Below are positions 25,037 to 37,616 of a DNA stretch of 64,000 bases, piece by piece; position 1 is the first letter of the stretch, and each line of letters begins with the position of its first letter. Both the position numbers and the translations under genes were made by a program. Below the pieces are notes generated by a model. It worked only from the letters and a program-made list of their open reading frames with translations. It had not been told where the DNA came from and did not search any database. The DNA lies in contig NC_037596.1 of NCBI RefSeq assembly GCF_003073045.1, positions 8,945,587 to 9,009,586 of the forward strand. Reading direction: 5' to 3'. The stretch is from Pomacea canaliculata. Taxonomy: Eukaryota; Mollusca; Gastropoda; Architaenioglossa; Ampullariidae.

Positions 25037-26483
25037 CCGTTAGAGATACAGTTCGATAAGTATCTTTGATCACTTTTCGTGGGTTGTTGTAAGAGCCGGT
25101 TTGGTAAGAAATGTAGCAGCGGTAGACACCCTCATCGTGACACCCCGCCTGTAGCAGTGTTAGTGTCACTGACCGTCCAGCAACGCTGCCAGACACGGAT
25201 GCTGTGTCCGCTGCCAGACCTCCTCTGTCGTGAGGAACCAACACTGCGTGGCCGGCACCTGACTGATGAGCAAGGGCCAGACCCTGCTCCACACCTGGTT
25301 GTGAGGTTGTGTATCGCGAAACACGTATCAGATCCACAGCCGTGACATCGGTGCCCCTAGGAAGTCCACAAGAAATTTCCATACTACCAACTACTGATTT
25401 GTAGATGCAGAGGTTGTGGGGATCCAGTATTATTTCTGGAAGTCCACCTGAATAAAGGCATTCAAAGATAAAAACTAAGCGAGTGACTTTGGTAACCGTC
25501 CTTTTTTTGTCTTACCATAAATCACAATTAACCTTTATTAATTAATTAAGAGTTGGAATATTTTACATTAGTTTATTACTGAAACATTTGGTCCATGATG
25601 TTAATTAGGTTTAGACTTAGAATATATAAGGAACACTAAACACTTTAAAATGTAGCTTTTCCTCAATTATTATTCCTAAAATAAAAATAGAAGAACGATT
25701 AAGTGGCAATACCTTACCTGTGACTGTCAAAGTTTTGTAATCATTGAGTATGATTACATCGGGGTTGTCGAAGGGACCAAGCTGGTAGGAAACATAACAG
25801 TGGTATATTCCGGCATCCTCACAGCTGGTTTCCAGCAGTGTCAGTGTGATAGACTTCTGAGTTAAACCTCCAGAAACGATTCCTGTGTTTGCTGCAAGAC
25901 CACCGGAACGTGGCGGAACCAAGGTTGCCTGCCCTGGTCTCTTCCTGCTCAAGAAATATGCAAATGCCAGGCCCTGTTCTACCAATGGTTGCGATGTTGT
26001 GTTGCGTGAAATTCGTATAAACTCCATAGCTGTGACATCCGAGCCGCTAGGTATTCCACAGGTAATTTGAACGTGGTATGGAGGTCCGTCATCTAAGTCA
26101 ATGTTACTTGGGGTAACTCGTATGGCCGCATGTCCACCTGATCAAAATACCACAGGATTGTTAAAAAATCAGATTGCAAACTTCTTGGAATTTGTGTAAG
26201 TGTTAGTGAAAACTACACCAGTTTATATTAGGGATAAAATCATTTCCGGTGCTTACAGAAAAATAACAATTTGTAAGATATGAATTATTATAAGGAAGAA
26301 AGGAATGATATAGCCGGTACTGAAGTGGTACTTCGACACGAGAACAAAAAGATGAAAAAGAAGTTGGAAAAAATTGTTTTTAGCAACACATCTTTATTAG
26401 CTAACACTTCTGATCACACAGTAATCCTCACCGTGAGATGCCAAGGTGATGATCCAGACAATGAATATCACACTCTCTCCCAT
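25037..26483 (-). CDS. Ig gene C: signal peptide plus two tandem Ig-like domains
   Basis: On the minus strand: exon 1 26483-26432 (signal peptide MGESVIFIVWIITLASH, donor GTGAGG), exon 2 26137-25718 and exon 3 25447-25037. All junctions are phase 1, so each Ig exon is a symmetrical cassette. Exon 2 encodes an Ig-like domain of 140 codons: VQITCGIPSG, then FIRISRNTTSQP, then ITLTLLETSCEDAGIYHC. Exon 3 repeats the pattern: EISCGLPRG, LIRVSRYTTSQP, VTLTLLQAGCHDEGVYRC, preceded by one extra Cys. Both share the Cys-Gly-x-Pro and SRY/SRN motifs with genes A and B but are closer to each other (ISR/VSR-x-TTSQP-x-VEQGLA), so they arose by a local exon duplication. It is transcribed opposite to A and B. 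The 3' end is uncertain. Confidence 0.75.
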
Positions 26484-27523
26484 CTGTGCTAACCGTGTGA
26501 AACAGTTGCGAGGATGTAGACTGTCATGTGTGCAATGGATGCTGGGAAGGTGGAGAAGTGTCGAGCAAAAAAAAAAGAACGATACACATCGCATTGTTTG
26601 AGACTTTCGTCACATGTCACATGGTAGTCAACGTCAGTGATTATCTATGCCACGTGAGTATCAACTGTGTATGACACCAGACGTCAGCGTCCTGATAACA
26701 CTTCAATGGAAACAAAATATACTTTGAAGCTGAAGCGTAAAAATATTTAACTGAGGACGAAAAAGTAGATGACGTCGACAATGAGGATGGTGACAGCGAT
26801 GACGATGATGTCGAAGTAGAAAGAACTGTTATATGTTATTATCTTGTGTTAGTCTTCTCCTCTGTTACATATGGTGTTGTACATTGTCACGATTTTCTTT
26901 TCTACTACCCACTCCTTTCACCCGCTCGTTCACTTTCACGCACAACAGTAATTATATAATGAGGTGTCGGGTATAATCTCTGTGATCTTGTATACACAGC
27001 TGATGTCTTCCAGTCAGTGGCAACGGTTTTAGTAGAGATGCAGTTCACCTTAAGACTCTTTTGTTATTAATGTGTAACACTTAGTTTAGGAGTAAAAAGT
27101 GGAGAGAAGACCCAGTGAAATTTAATCTTTCAAGTACTTAAGACATTCATGTACTGTTTGATAGTAGGCTAAATTGTTATAGAATCAGAAGAGGGAACCA
27201 ATTTAGGGCAGATAATATAAGTAGAAATTTCTGTCAGTAAAAGTTAGTAACACAAATTTGTAAACAGAAGGTGAGATGTCGTATCCTAGGGAAATAGCTA
27301 TTAATAGATAGTCTAGACAGAGGACCTTGACCCTGTCTGGGTAGAAATATACACAGGGCGGGAAGCCGGTACACAAGGGTCAGAGATTGGACAGTGTAGA
27401 CTGAAGACGTGTCGAGCCGTAAAGCAGACAATACGACTGATATGTGTGTAAATAAATACACGGGTAAATAAATACATGTATATACGTTCAATCTAAAGTG
27501 AGCATTGAGAGAGAAGATATAAC
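26484..27523. other. Region upstream of gene C; no other gene seen
   Basis: AT-rich with a short GAC/GAT-rich patch near 26772-26815. The gene C promoter should lie here, but no motif could be defended. Confidence 0.35.
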
Positions 27524-27836
27524 CAGTGTTGTCCATAGGAATGGGAATCCCATGGAAACGTCCATGGGATGGGATGGGATATATTGCAAAAAATAAATTG
27601 ACTGTTATTTCATTCATCAAGAATTTAAATCTTTCCTCTGAATCATCTATTGTATGTGAAGTAGCAGGAATTATAGAACAAAAGCCGAAAAGTGGTTTTC
27701 AGTGTTGTCCATAGGATTGTTAATCATGGGAATCCCATGGGAAACATCCCGTGGGATGGGACGGGATGGGACAGGCATAAATTGCCATGGGACGGGATGG
27801 GACGGGATAGAAAAATATGTCCCATGGACAACCCTG
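27524..27836. mobile_element. hAT-type MITE with GGGAT-rich interior
   Basis: The left end is CAGTGTTGTCCATAGG and the right end read inward is CAGGGTTGTCCATGGG. An exact 8-bp duplication, GATATAAC, flanks it (27516-27523 and 27837-27844). Inside, the terminal motif is repeated at about 27702-27717, and short GGGACGGGATGGGAC repeats occur near both ends. The structure is typical of small non-autonomous hAT elements. No coding capacity. Confidence 0.88.
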
Positions 27837-27844
27837 GATATAAC

Positions 27845-28374
27845 AGTATGCAGGTAACGTTTTGTTACTTGAGACCGCACGTTTGACAGAAAAACTTCTC
27901 TCCCCTCTGACTTAATTCTCCCAACCCTCTCACATAGATGATAGTGAGATGCAGTCTCTAAATCCTACTCGTGAAATAGAGCATTCCGTCCATTCATGCA
28001 AACTCAGTGAAAATATTATACTGACGGTTGTTTTGCCACTCAGTCAACGTGTTACTCAGTGAAAACAGCACAGGTTGACACACGCTGACGTCACAGAAAT
28101 GAGTCGTTAACTCAGTCACTTCGGGCCCAGGTGTTACCGTCTGCAATCCCGGGGTACAGATCGAGTTTTGCACAGATGGCCTCTCTCTGACATATCGTGA
28201 TACCAAGGCTCTGTTATTTGAGACATGGTCGTCACACTTCCCCGACATCAGCCCTCACATTAGGTTGGAGGGGAGACTACTCCAGCACACGGGTACTATA
28301 ATCGTGTCACTGGTCGCCATGTTCACGTCCTCCTTTTAGGCATTCTTCCTCGTGGATAGGGTAGGGTGTAGTCA
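27845..28374. other. No gene recognised
   Basis: A moderately GC-rich stretch with a minus-strand open frame (28248-27994) that has no recognisable motif. Confidence 0.35.
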
Positions 28375-28690
28375 CTGACAGAGTGAAAGGTATATTCTTA
28401 AAGGGTGTCGTGTATTCAGTTATACAGGTTGGGGTGTTCAGCTACAGGGTTTGTGTATTTTGTTATATAGAATGTCATGTATAGGGGTGCGAATTCAGAG
28501 ATAGCGATATGGTATGGGGTTTATTCAGTGATAGAAAATGGGGTGTAATCAACAATAAAGTACGATGTGTTTTCCCTTATAAAATGGAGTATATTAATTG
28601 ATAGAGTACGGGTAATAGTTATCAATAGTATTTCGAATGTTTTCAGTACTAGAAACTAGGATATGTTTAATGATAGAGGAGTATTCACGA
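28375..28690. repeat. Degenerate minisatellite, period about 30 bp
   Basis: About ten imperfect units related to GGGGTGTATTCAGTGATAGA, with runs such as GGTTTATTCAGTGATAGAAA and GGAGTATATTAATTGATAGA. Units are heavily diverged, so the array is old. Confidence 0.7.
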
Positions 28691-29985
28691 GTAACTGTGT
28701 CCTAGCAGCTGAGGCTTTATTAAGACAAGCAACCTTTAGCATTAACAGTTTGTTTTTGTATTTTACAGGTGCACTTATTCTTTTCATGTCTCTAACCTAA
28801 GTCAGTGCATTTTATTTCTTCTGGAGATGTCAACGAATAATTACTCTTTTATGAACGCTCATTCCTGATGTCAGCTCAAGCTGGTTTGTGTAGTCCTGTT
28901 GATGATGGCGAGGTGATTCTGTAGTTCTGCTGAGGATAGCGCAAGGTTGATGTTTGGTCGTCTGAATCGCGTGGTTGCAAGTGCTGGCGAGTTCTCTCTA
29001 GCGCTTTTCGATAGAACATTTTGCCCGACCTTAGTCTATTCTTTTAAAATAATTGCACTAAACAGCCTACACCATAAAACATCGTATCAAGAAACAAGGA
29101 AGAAATAAACGACAAGACAGTGACTCCAATCTTCACCATCAGAAAGTCCGTTCGCGGTATTTGCCTGTATTCAGTTACAGGAAGGCTCGACAAGGACACG
29201 CATGAGTTACAATCTTCACCAGATACTTATTGTCAGTTTCTGCCTTTTCCCTTTCAGATTTCTTACACCAGTGGAGTGAGATGGTTTCATGCGGGTTCTG
29301 AATACTTGGATACCCTGATTTTCTTCAGGATTGCAGAAACCTTTTGTGGGCGACTGCAACTGGAACTACTTGTGGAACAGTCCTGAAGGTATTACGACAG
29401 TTACATTGGGACTCTCCATTTCGGCTCTACGTACACTTGTGTAAAACAAAGAGAAGTAATACTAGGCCTCATAAGCAGGCCTTTTTCTAGTTTTCTATGC
29501 CTTTGTTCTAAAAAAGTAGCCCAGGCATTTTGTAACTTGAGACCTCATCACAGGCTAAATCCTATGTACTACCAGAAATACATTAACTTTTGAAAGAGGG
29601 TAAAATTATCAGTTAAAACTATTGAAAAATGAAACAGCTGAATAAAGCTGAGTGGAAATTTTTTAATTCTTAGTCATCTACCTAAGATCTGTACTCTTCA
29701 ATGGCTTTTACCACGTACGGTTAAACTGTTTTGGGTCTGGGATTATGATGTCCTGGTTTCTATCCATATTTGCTCATGGGTCTTAAGCTTCTATGAAAAA
29801 ATACACTTAATGCAACAGTCATGAAGGTACTTTTATAATAAAAATTTGAAATTAAGGAGATTTCTATTTTTTTTTTTAAAAAATCATATTGTTTTTCTGG
29901 AATCAGGTCAAATCACATTTTAACACACTTGATCTGTTGTTGATCACAGGTTTTCTGACAGTAAGTGAACAATATAGCCCTCATC
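28691..29985. other. Upstream region of CUB gene D; no gene seen
   Basis: Includes an open frame at 29120-29386 without recognisable protein features. The GTGCTGGCGAGTTCT motif at about 28980 also occurs at about 23610, so a small dispersed repeat may be present. Confidence 0.35.
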
Positions 29986-32900
29986 ATGTTCCTCACAGTC
30001 AGCATAATCATCATACTTTCTCAGAGTAAGTGATTGTTTTATGTGTTTATTATTTTGTTATTCTGGACAAGAAGTCTATTACGATTTCATTTGCACTAGT
30101 CTCTTGCTTTGCGCTTGCTCGTGTGTGAATGTGTGTAGGAGGTGACCAGCTCTAAGTACCTTAGAGTATATCTATTCGAAATAGTTGGATACAACAATAT
30201 CCGTATAACTTTTTGTGAAATAGTAGCATACAGTATAAAATATTTGTTTAATACAAATGTAGATATAGCCCTTTAGAATCCCTTTAAAGCAAGGACCTGC
30301 TAGTGAAAGAGCAATCCTACTTTGGAGCAGGTAGAAACACAGTTAAACAAATATTTACAACAGTCGCATGCTGATACAAAAACCTCTCCAGAATTTAAGA
30401 GAAATCGGTAATAACTTTATCAACTTCAAGAAAGCATTTCGACACAATCTGGCGTGAGGAAACTAGCAATTAATTATAAAGGTATATTATACAATTTCAG
30501 CAAATTTAGTTAGGCGTATTATTAATGTGTATTTTTTGGTCGGCAAGCATAGTCTGCACCATAAGACTCTTTGCTTTCTTTAATATCTCCAAAATTTTGA
30601 CAAGTTTTAATTTTTTGCCTAGGTCCAATACTCGCACAAACAACAAGACCATCAGGTGAGTCACGTGCAGCATTTGTATTCCTTACGCTGATGGTAAAAA
30701 CAATATGGTAGTTATTTTAGTAATTGTATTATATCGTACGTTTTTTGACAGCTGATGTATGTATACAAGATGCGCTTCATACTTTTACTCGTCATTCGTT
30801 CTGTCACCAGTCTACGATATACAGCCCGCCTTGTAGTTGGAAAAGCTTCAATGTGCAAACATACAAAATTTCATTTTTAAAACAAAACGGTCCGACCCAT
30901 AGTCAGCACATTTATTGTCAAATCAAATAAGGGAGGATGGCGATGAAGACGATAGCTTTGCATTAACAGTGTCCAGCTGTGAGTGTGTTGAGACAGAAAA
31001 CACCGACATTCATTGCCACTCACCTCCCGACCGCCTCCCTGTAGAGACGCTGTAGATGCAGTGAGCGAATAAACCCATCATTATCAGGGTTGTGGGGGCA
31101 CCACGATGAAAGCTGACAATGAGCGTTTGATTGGGGATCAGATTCAATGATGACAAGGTTGCACAGTATTTGAGCCGATGATAAAGATATGAAGAACAAT
31201 AATAATGCCAAAACAGAACCACAAAAAAACAGCGTTTTTTTTAACATAATAACCACTACCAGGTTCCTTAAGAATAAGTGCACAGAACACAAACAGGAAC
31301 TCTTGCCGGATTCCTTGTCTATGGATTTACTTAAAGCACGAAAACTGAAAAAATAGAATGAAAAAGAGATTTCTACTGTCTTCGTGCAGCCTCACCAAAC
31401 CAATTCAAACAACCACAATTGTAAAAATTGCCAAATGCAGTGGTGTATCATCTTTTGTATTTTAAAACTTTTTAGTTTCTGGTGTAATTTTACACTTTAT
31501 GTGTAATTTAGATCGTCCTTATACTTTTTTAAATTGTTTTTATTGTTTTTTTCTGATTGTTGTTTTGTAACTACAACATGCTAATATTTATGCCGCTATA
31601 TATATATATCCTAGAGTTGAAATACAGTTGTTTGTCTGCCTCATAGTCAATCATAATAATAACAAAATAAATTTTCTTACTTAATGAACACTCAAAGGTC
31701 AAGTGGAATTTGCAGTCAAGTGTAAGAATGAACAAAAATTGAGTTTTGTTATCAAAGATCATAATACAAATAAGTCCATTTACACTTTCAACTACAAATC
31801 ATGTGATTTTAATTAAGTCGCCTGTCTGTCTTGTTTACTTTGAGGTTTCAAATCACATTAAATTACAATTATCATTATGTATAAGAGAATATAAAGCAGT
31901 TTATTTATAAAGAATTAATTTATCCGCATTTTTTTCGGGGCCGGGCGACAACAGCTACAACTGCTACATCAGACGAGTCGCTTGACATTTAATTAGTACT
32001 GATTCTTACTATACCTTTCTCTTATCATTTATCGCTAATCCACTTTTATGTGTAAATACATACATAATTTTCTTTAGAAGCTGATTATACAGTTTGCGTT
32101 TTATGTCTTAATTAGCAAAGTTTCTCATGCTGAATATTTTTCTCATTCCCCAGATACTACGCCCACATCTACAACAACGACAACGACAACGACATCAGGT
32201 GAGTGACGTGTAGGTGGACGACTCTGCAGTTAAGTTTTGTGTATGTTTGTTAGGGACAGGGAAACTGTTTTGTATGTAGATATATTAATTTTAGGTATAC
32301 TCAAGCATTTGTTATCCAGTTTAATTGGCCTCTCCCATCAGGACTTAACAACGTGATATATTTTATAAAGCAGTTTGTAAGTATTCATTTGTAATAGTTC
32401 TAACCAATAATGAAGCTAAGTCATCGTTGACTTAACAGTAATTAAATATCCACATAGCTTACTATATGTAAAGTCATTTATGACTAAAAACATCTTTATT
32501 GTAAACAAATCAATTTCTTTTAATACTTCAGGCTTTTATTTTCTAAACACAATAAATCAGAGTAGTATTGCAAGAATAATATAGTCATACTGAGGAAAGT
32601 AGAGATGGACAATTACAAACACTTTGGTTTTTTTATTCTTTCTCTGCTGTATATTCTGGCAACAGTATGTACATCTGCCTGTCTCTCCCTCTCTTTTTTC
32701 TCTCTCTCTGTATTTCTTTGTCTGTCCATTCCTCCGTCCCTCTCTACAAACATTTCCTCCGCCTTCTTTTATTTACAAAGTACACAGAGATCCTCGAAAC
32801 TCATCTTCACTTCTAGGACTTCTGTAACAAACCTATTCCGAAAAGTTCACATGAAAGTCACACAATTTCTGTAATCCACCATCTGATCTCTTATGTCTGC

Positions 32901-35900
32901 ACAGAAATGCATGATTACTGCTTGTCTACAAGCTCCAAATATCCATTCGCTCATTACATAAACAGTTTGAACGAGTTTTAAACGAGTTTGGTTTATTTTG
33001 TTTCCCTGCTCAGTTATTTATTTATGCATTTATTTATTTTTTTTTACAGAATAAAAACGCTTAGTATTATAGGCAGAAATAGAAGTATAACACTCATAGG
33101 TTATTAAGTAACTGACTTCAACTGCACGCTTTTTGTCAATCATGGAAAAAATATTTTTCCCTTTTTAGACATTAATAAATGTATTCAATAAATTTCTTTT
33201 CAATATGGAAAGAATTATTAATTTATTTTCTGTTTTTCTAACACTTGTCAGTTGTGTATCAATCATGAAAATCTGAAGAATTGACTTTTGTATATCAGTG
33301 TGCCCTGTCAATGCTACGACTCTGGATGTTGTACCTGGGCAAGTTGGTCACGTGACGTCTCCTAACTACCCGTCCCCCTATTACAAGTGAGTGGATGTTT
33401 CAAGTAACATTTATTATTCTACTTTCTTGATGGTTTTATCTACAATTTAACAAGCTATTAAAGATGACAGCTTTTAGAGGAACGCCAACACGTATTTTGT
33501 GTAACAATACTGATTTCGGGTGTTAATTAGCAAACTAGACCTTGTACTGTTATAATCTCACCTTAACAACAGATGATTTCATGTTTACTGTACAGTAACG
33601 CCAACTGTCGCTGGCTGATAAACGCTGGCAATGGTTATGTTGTGAAGGTGACTGTCTTGAACTTCAATCTGGAGACGGGGTATGATTACTTGGAGTTATA
33701 CAACGGTAAGAGGGTACATAAGGTAAACGTAAGACAATAAGAGTTGTCAAGTTCGTTGAGGTTAGTTAGTATTGTTCTAAATAATTAGCAGTCTCTCGTC
33801 AATTTGAAGATATAAAAACGGTATTATCAAATCCACTTTTTGATTATTGAGTCTCTAAAGTCATGAGCTTTTCTGTTTTTTTGTAGATTGTGAAATGCTC
33901 TTTATGTTTTATTAAAACGTACTCTGGTTTAAACCGTGCGCAAAAATTGATAACATTTAATTCGGTTACCAATGTCAGAGAAGGAGTACTTAAGTTCTTA
34001 ATAATTTAAAATAATTCTTCTACAGGAACCGAGCCATCCAGTTCATCCCTCATTATCAGGACCAGTTCCCTTTGCCCCAACAGTCAGTCATCCACAGCAG
34101 TGGGCAGTACATGTACATCAGGTTTTCCAGCGACGGCTCCGTCACGTACTCAGGCTTCAGGCTGACATACGAGGCCGTTGAGCAGCAGACTGCGCCAACG
34201 TCTGGTCAGTGTTTTACTTTCTCAGTGTCATTAATGTGATCAGTATTTCTTTCTATTAAAGTGTCTGAATTCTTATCTTTTATTATCTGATTATGACTAC
34301 ATTACACTCATATCTCTATATGTAATTAGCAAAAGCCCCTGAATTCCGAGTATTTACTTAGTAGCATGTAATTAAATATATCTCACCCTAAACTTTGACA
34401 CATTTTACTATAACAGCTACATTACATTTTAACAGTAACATTTATAACTAATACTAACACCACTTATTTCTCTTAGATGACTGTATTTATTTGAATATAC
34501 TGAGAATGCTTCTGCAATTAGGGAACCAGCAAACAGACTAATACTCAACAAAGTCACACACACACACACACACACACAAGCACACAGCAGAGAGTACATC
34601 TACACAACGTCGCTCCCTGGTTTCAAAATTCCGGCGGATCAGTAAAATACCAAAATATGTACACCAGGCGACTGCACAACAAACCTAGTATTAACGGAAT
34701 AAACAGCAACTAAGTACATAATCGCGTTCACTGACTGATGTTAATGTGTCTGTTGAAGCTGTTTAATTTGTTCACAAGTAATCTTTAAAACCAGCTTTCC
34801 TTGGAAGGCATCTGCAACTAGTACATCAGACCTGTCAGCCGTGTTATTTTTTTATCTTTATACTTTGTTAGTGTTAAAATGTTACATAGTTGAAATTAAA
34901 TTTTAATGAAATTAACCTAGGCTGATAAAACAAACACAAGTGCTCATTTTGGTAAAAGGGGCCTGTCCAAAGACGTCCGCTGGCCGTATTTTGTCCACCC
35001 CTGCTTTATCGCCATACACACTGTATTAAAATGGCAACAAAAACATAATAATAAACATAATAATAAACATAATAAACATAATAAACATAATAAACATAAT
35101 AATAATAATAATAATAATAATCATAATAATCATAATAAACGGGCAATTTAAAAAAAAATATCAGCAACCACAAGGCTTAACTCTAAATTTTAACACGTAG
35201 CAATTTTCCCTCTCTCCCCAGTAAATGTATTTGATTTAAAGTTCACATGAAGTCAGCGTCTGAAGCTCCACTGTCAGAAAGAGGATACACAGTATTTCGT
35301 CATTGCATACTTCCTAAAACTTAGATTACATTCAGTCTGTCAGCCCACGTCTAGGTTTTCCAGTCAGTCAGTCAGTTGTCCCATGACCAGCACCTGTCGT
35401 TGGGGAGAGCACACTTATAGACGCGGCAGCTGACGGGGTCGCCATTCTTGCCTATTGTGGGCGATAGTCAGTAGGTCCTGTACAGGAAGAGCAGTCCAGT
35501 CTTTTTCCTCAAATTACAAAGAACTTTATGCAACAGAACAATGGATGATCTTTTTGATGCAATGAGAATATGCAAGTGATTTCGTTGGGATATTTAAGCA
35601 TAATCAACGTCGGGACAAATACGAACGTAGCTTGAAAATAAAATTAGAACTGCAAGCAATCATAGTGTAGATATACACAAACATATACACATTGTGTAAA
35701 TAGACACATGCATTATTGGCATTTAACAGTCAAGCGATGTAACCCAGCCTGCAAAAGTAGTTGGGTAGTAGTAACACACTACTTTTGCAGGCGGGAAAGC
35801 TTCTGTGGCCATATGACCCTGCACGATACCCTGTCGAAGACTGTCCTTCAAGGCAACATGGAAGGTGGCTGACGACGAGGTGGAGTAAGAACTGACATAC

Positions 35901-37577
35901 GAAAGTTAAAGACTGGACTGGTTGTCCTGTACAAGACCTGCTGACTATCGCCCACAATAGGCAAGAGTGGCGACCCCGTCAGCTGCCACGTCTATCCATG
36001 TGTCTATCCATCCCCACCAACGGCATGTACCGGTCAAGGGACGACTGAATGACACAACCATAAACACATTGTTTACAGAGACACAACAAGAAATACAGGC
36101 ACAACTTACCAGCAAGTCTACGGTACCCGACGGCTAACTACAGTTTAATATGTTAAATCTCCTTTTAATTAAGTTTCTATTTATTTCTTCAAGGGTGTAA
36201 TAAACGGCTTAATAGTCATCGCTATTCGGATAATAATTATCTAAAGTGGTTACTTATCTGTGCAGTGTGTACTTCGAACGGGACAACTTTCTCTGCTGTA
36301 CCCGGGCAAGTCGGTTACCTTACGTCTCTTTATTACCCCTCTGTCTATTCCGGGTGAGTTGCTTCTTTGTCATAAATCGTCAGTCATTCACAACTTGTAT
36401 ATGAATCTTCCAATCGATATAACCTATTATTAATTTGTTATTGAGTGAAAAATATAACACAAAATAAGCGCTCTATTATGTTGTGCATTTTGCTTCCCTG
36501 ATATCGTATGCTTGCTTAATCTTTGTTATTATTTCACTCACTACTCTATTTCAGCTTCATCTCCTGCTCGTGGACGATAAATTCTACCAGTGGCTATGTC
36601 GTCAGATCAAGTATCTTGAACGTTACTAACCCTGAGTTCTACTTCTACATCAGAATTTATGACGGTAGGGGGCTTGAGATTAACTGATGACTTATTCCAC
36701 TGCGTTTTTGTGTAGCTTGGAATACTCTTTGAACAGTTGTTTGTGCATTGCTCAAGCAAATCCTTGGAGATTTCAAATAGAACCTCGGCTATACATTAAC
36801 TGTTATCTTATTCTAAAGTCTCATGGCGAGATACTTTGTATATATATATATCCTTTGCACTCCTCAGGTATGTCGGAATCATCACGTACACTTGTATCGT
36901 TCTCCAGCATGCCATCACAAACCGTGTATTACAGCTCTGGACAGTCCATGTACATCAGGCTTACTACCGGAGGTCTCAGCCCAAACTCATTATTTAATCT
37001 CACCTACGATGCTGTCGATGAATTGTCTGTCCCCACGTCAGGTCAGTAACATTTATTAACTCAGTGCAACATGCAATTCAGCCGGTGAGACTTGTCCAAC
37101 TTGATCGAGCAAAAGTCTGTTAACGCTAAATTTATTATTGCACTCTTATTTCGGATTATATTTATGTTCGTTTGTATTTAGAAATGCTTCGTGATTCCTT
37201 TTTGTTATGTGCTGCTAGGCGCTTGATTAAAGTCCTAACACTCTGAGTCATTAAATATAAATGCAAAGGATGATTGTAAACATCGACAAGATGCTTCGTT
37301 AGGCGACTGTGACTACAAGGGTTGTGGAGATTGGTGTTTTACCTCACGCCAGCAACTAAGACAATGTCAAGGCAAGGCAGTGAGCCTTGTAAACGGATGC
37401 CTTTTGCACAGAAAGAACAATGTACCCAAGAAAAGAGCCGATCCCAGGTCAGCTTACCCTCACTAAATTGGTGACAAATTGGAGGCATCGTACCACCCGA
37501 CTATGACTACAAAGGGCAATTACTAGTGTTACGGCAACCTTCATTCTTACAAAAAAAAATAAATATCATCTAAAGAT

Positions 37578-37616
<39 letters not shown>

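Noticed and set aside
34965..35014. One end of a possible hAT element (read on the minus strand, CAGGGGTGGACAAAATACGG)
   Set aside because: No matching inverted end or target duplication nearby, so only noted as a fragment.
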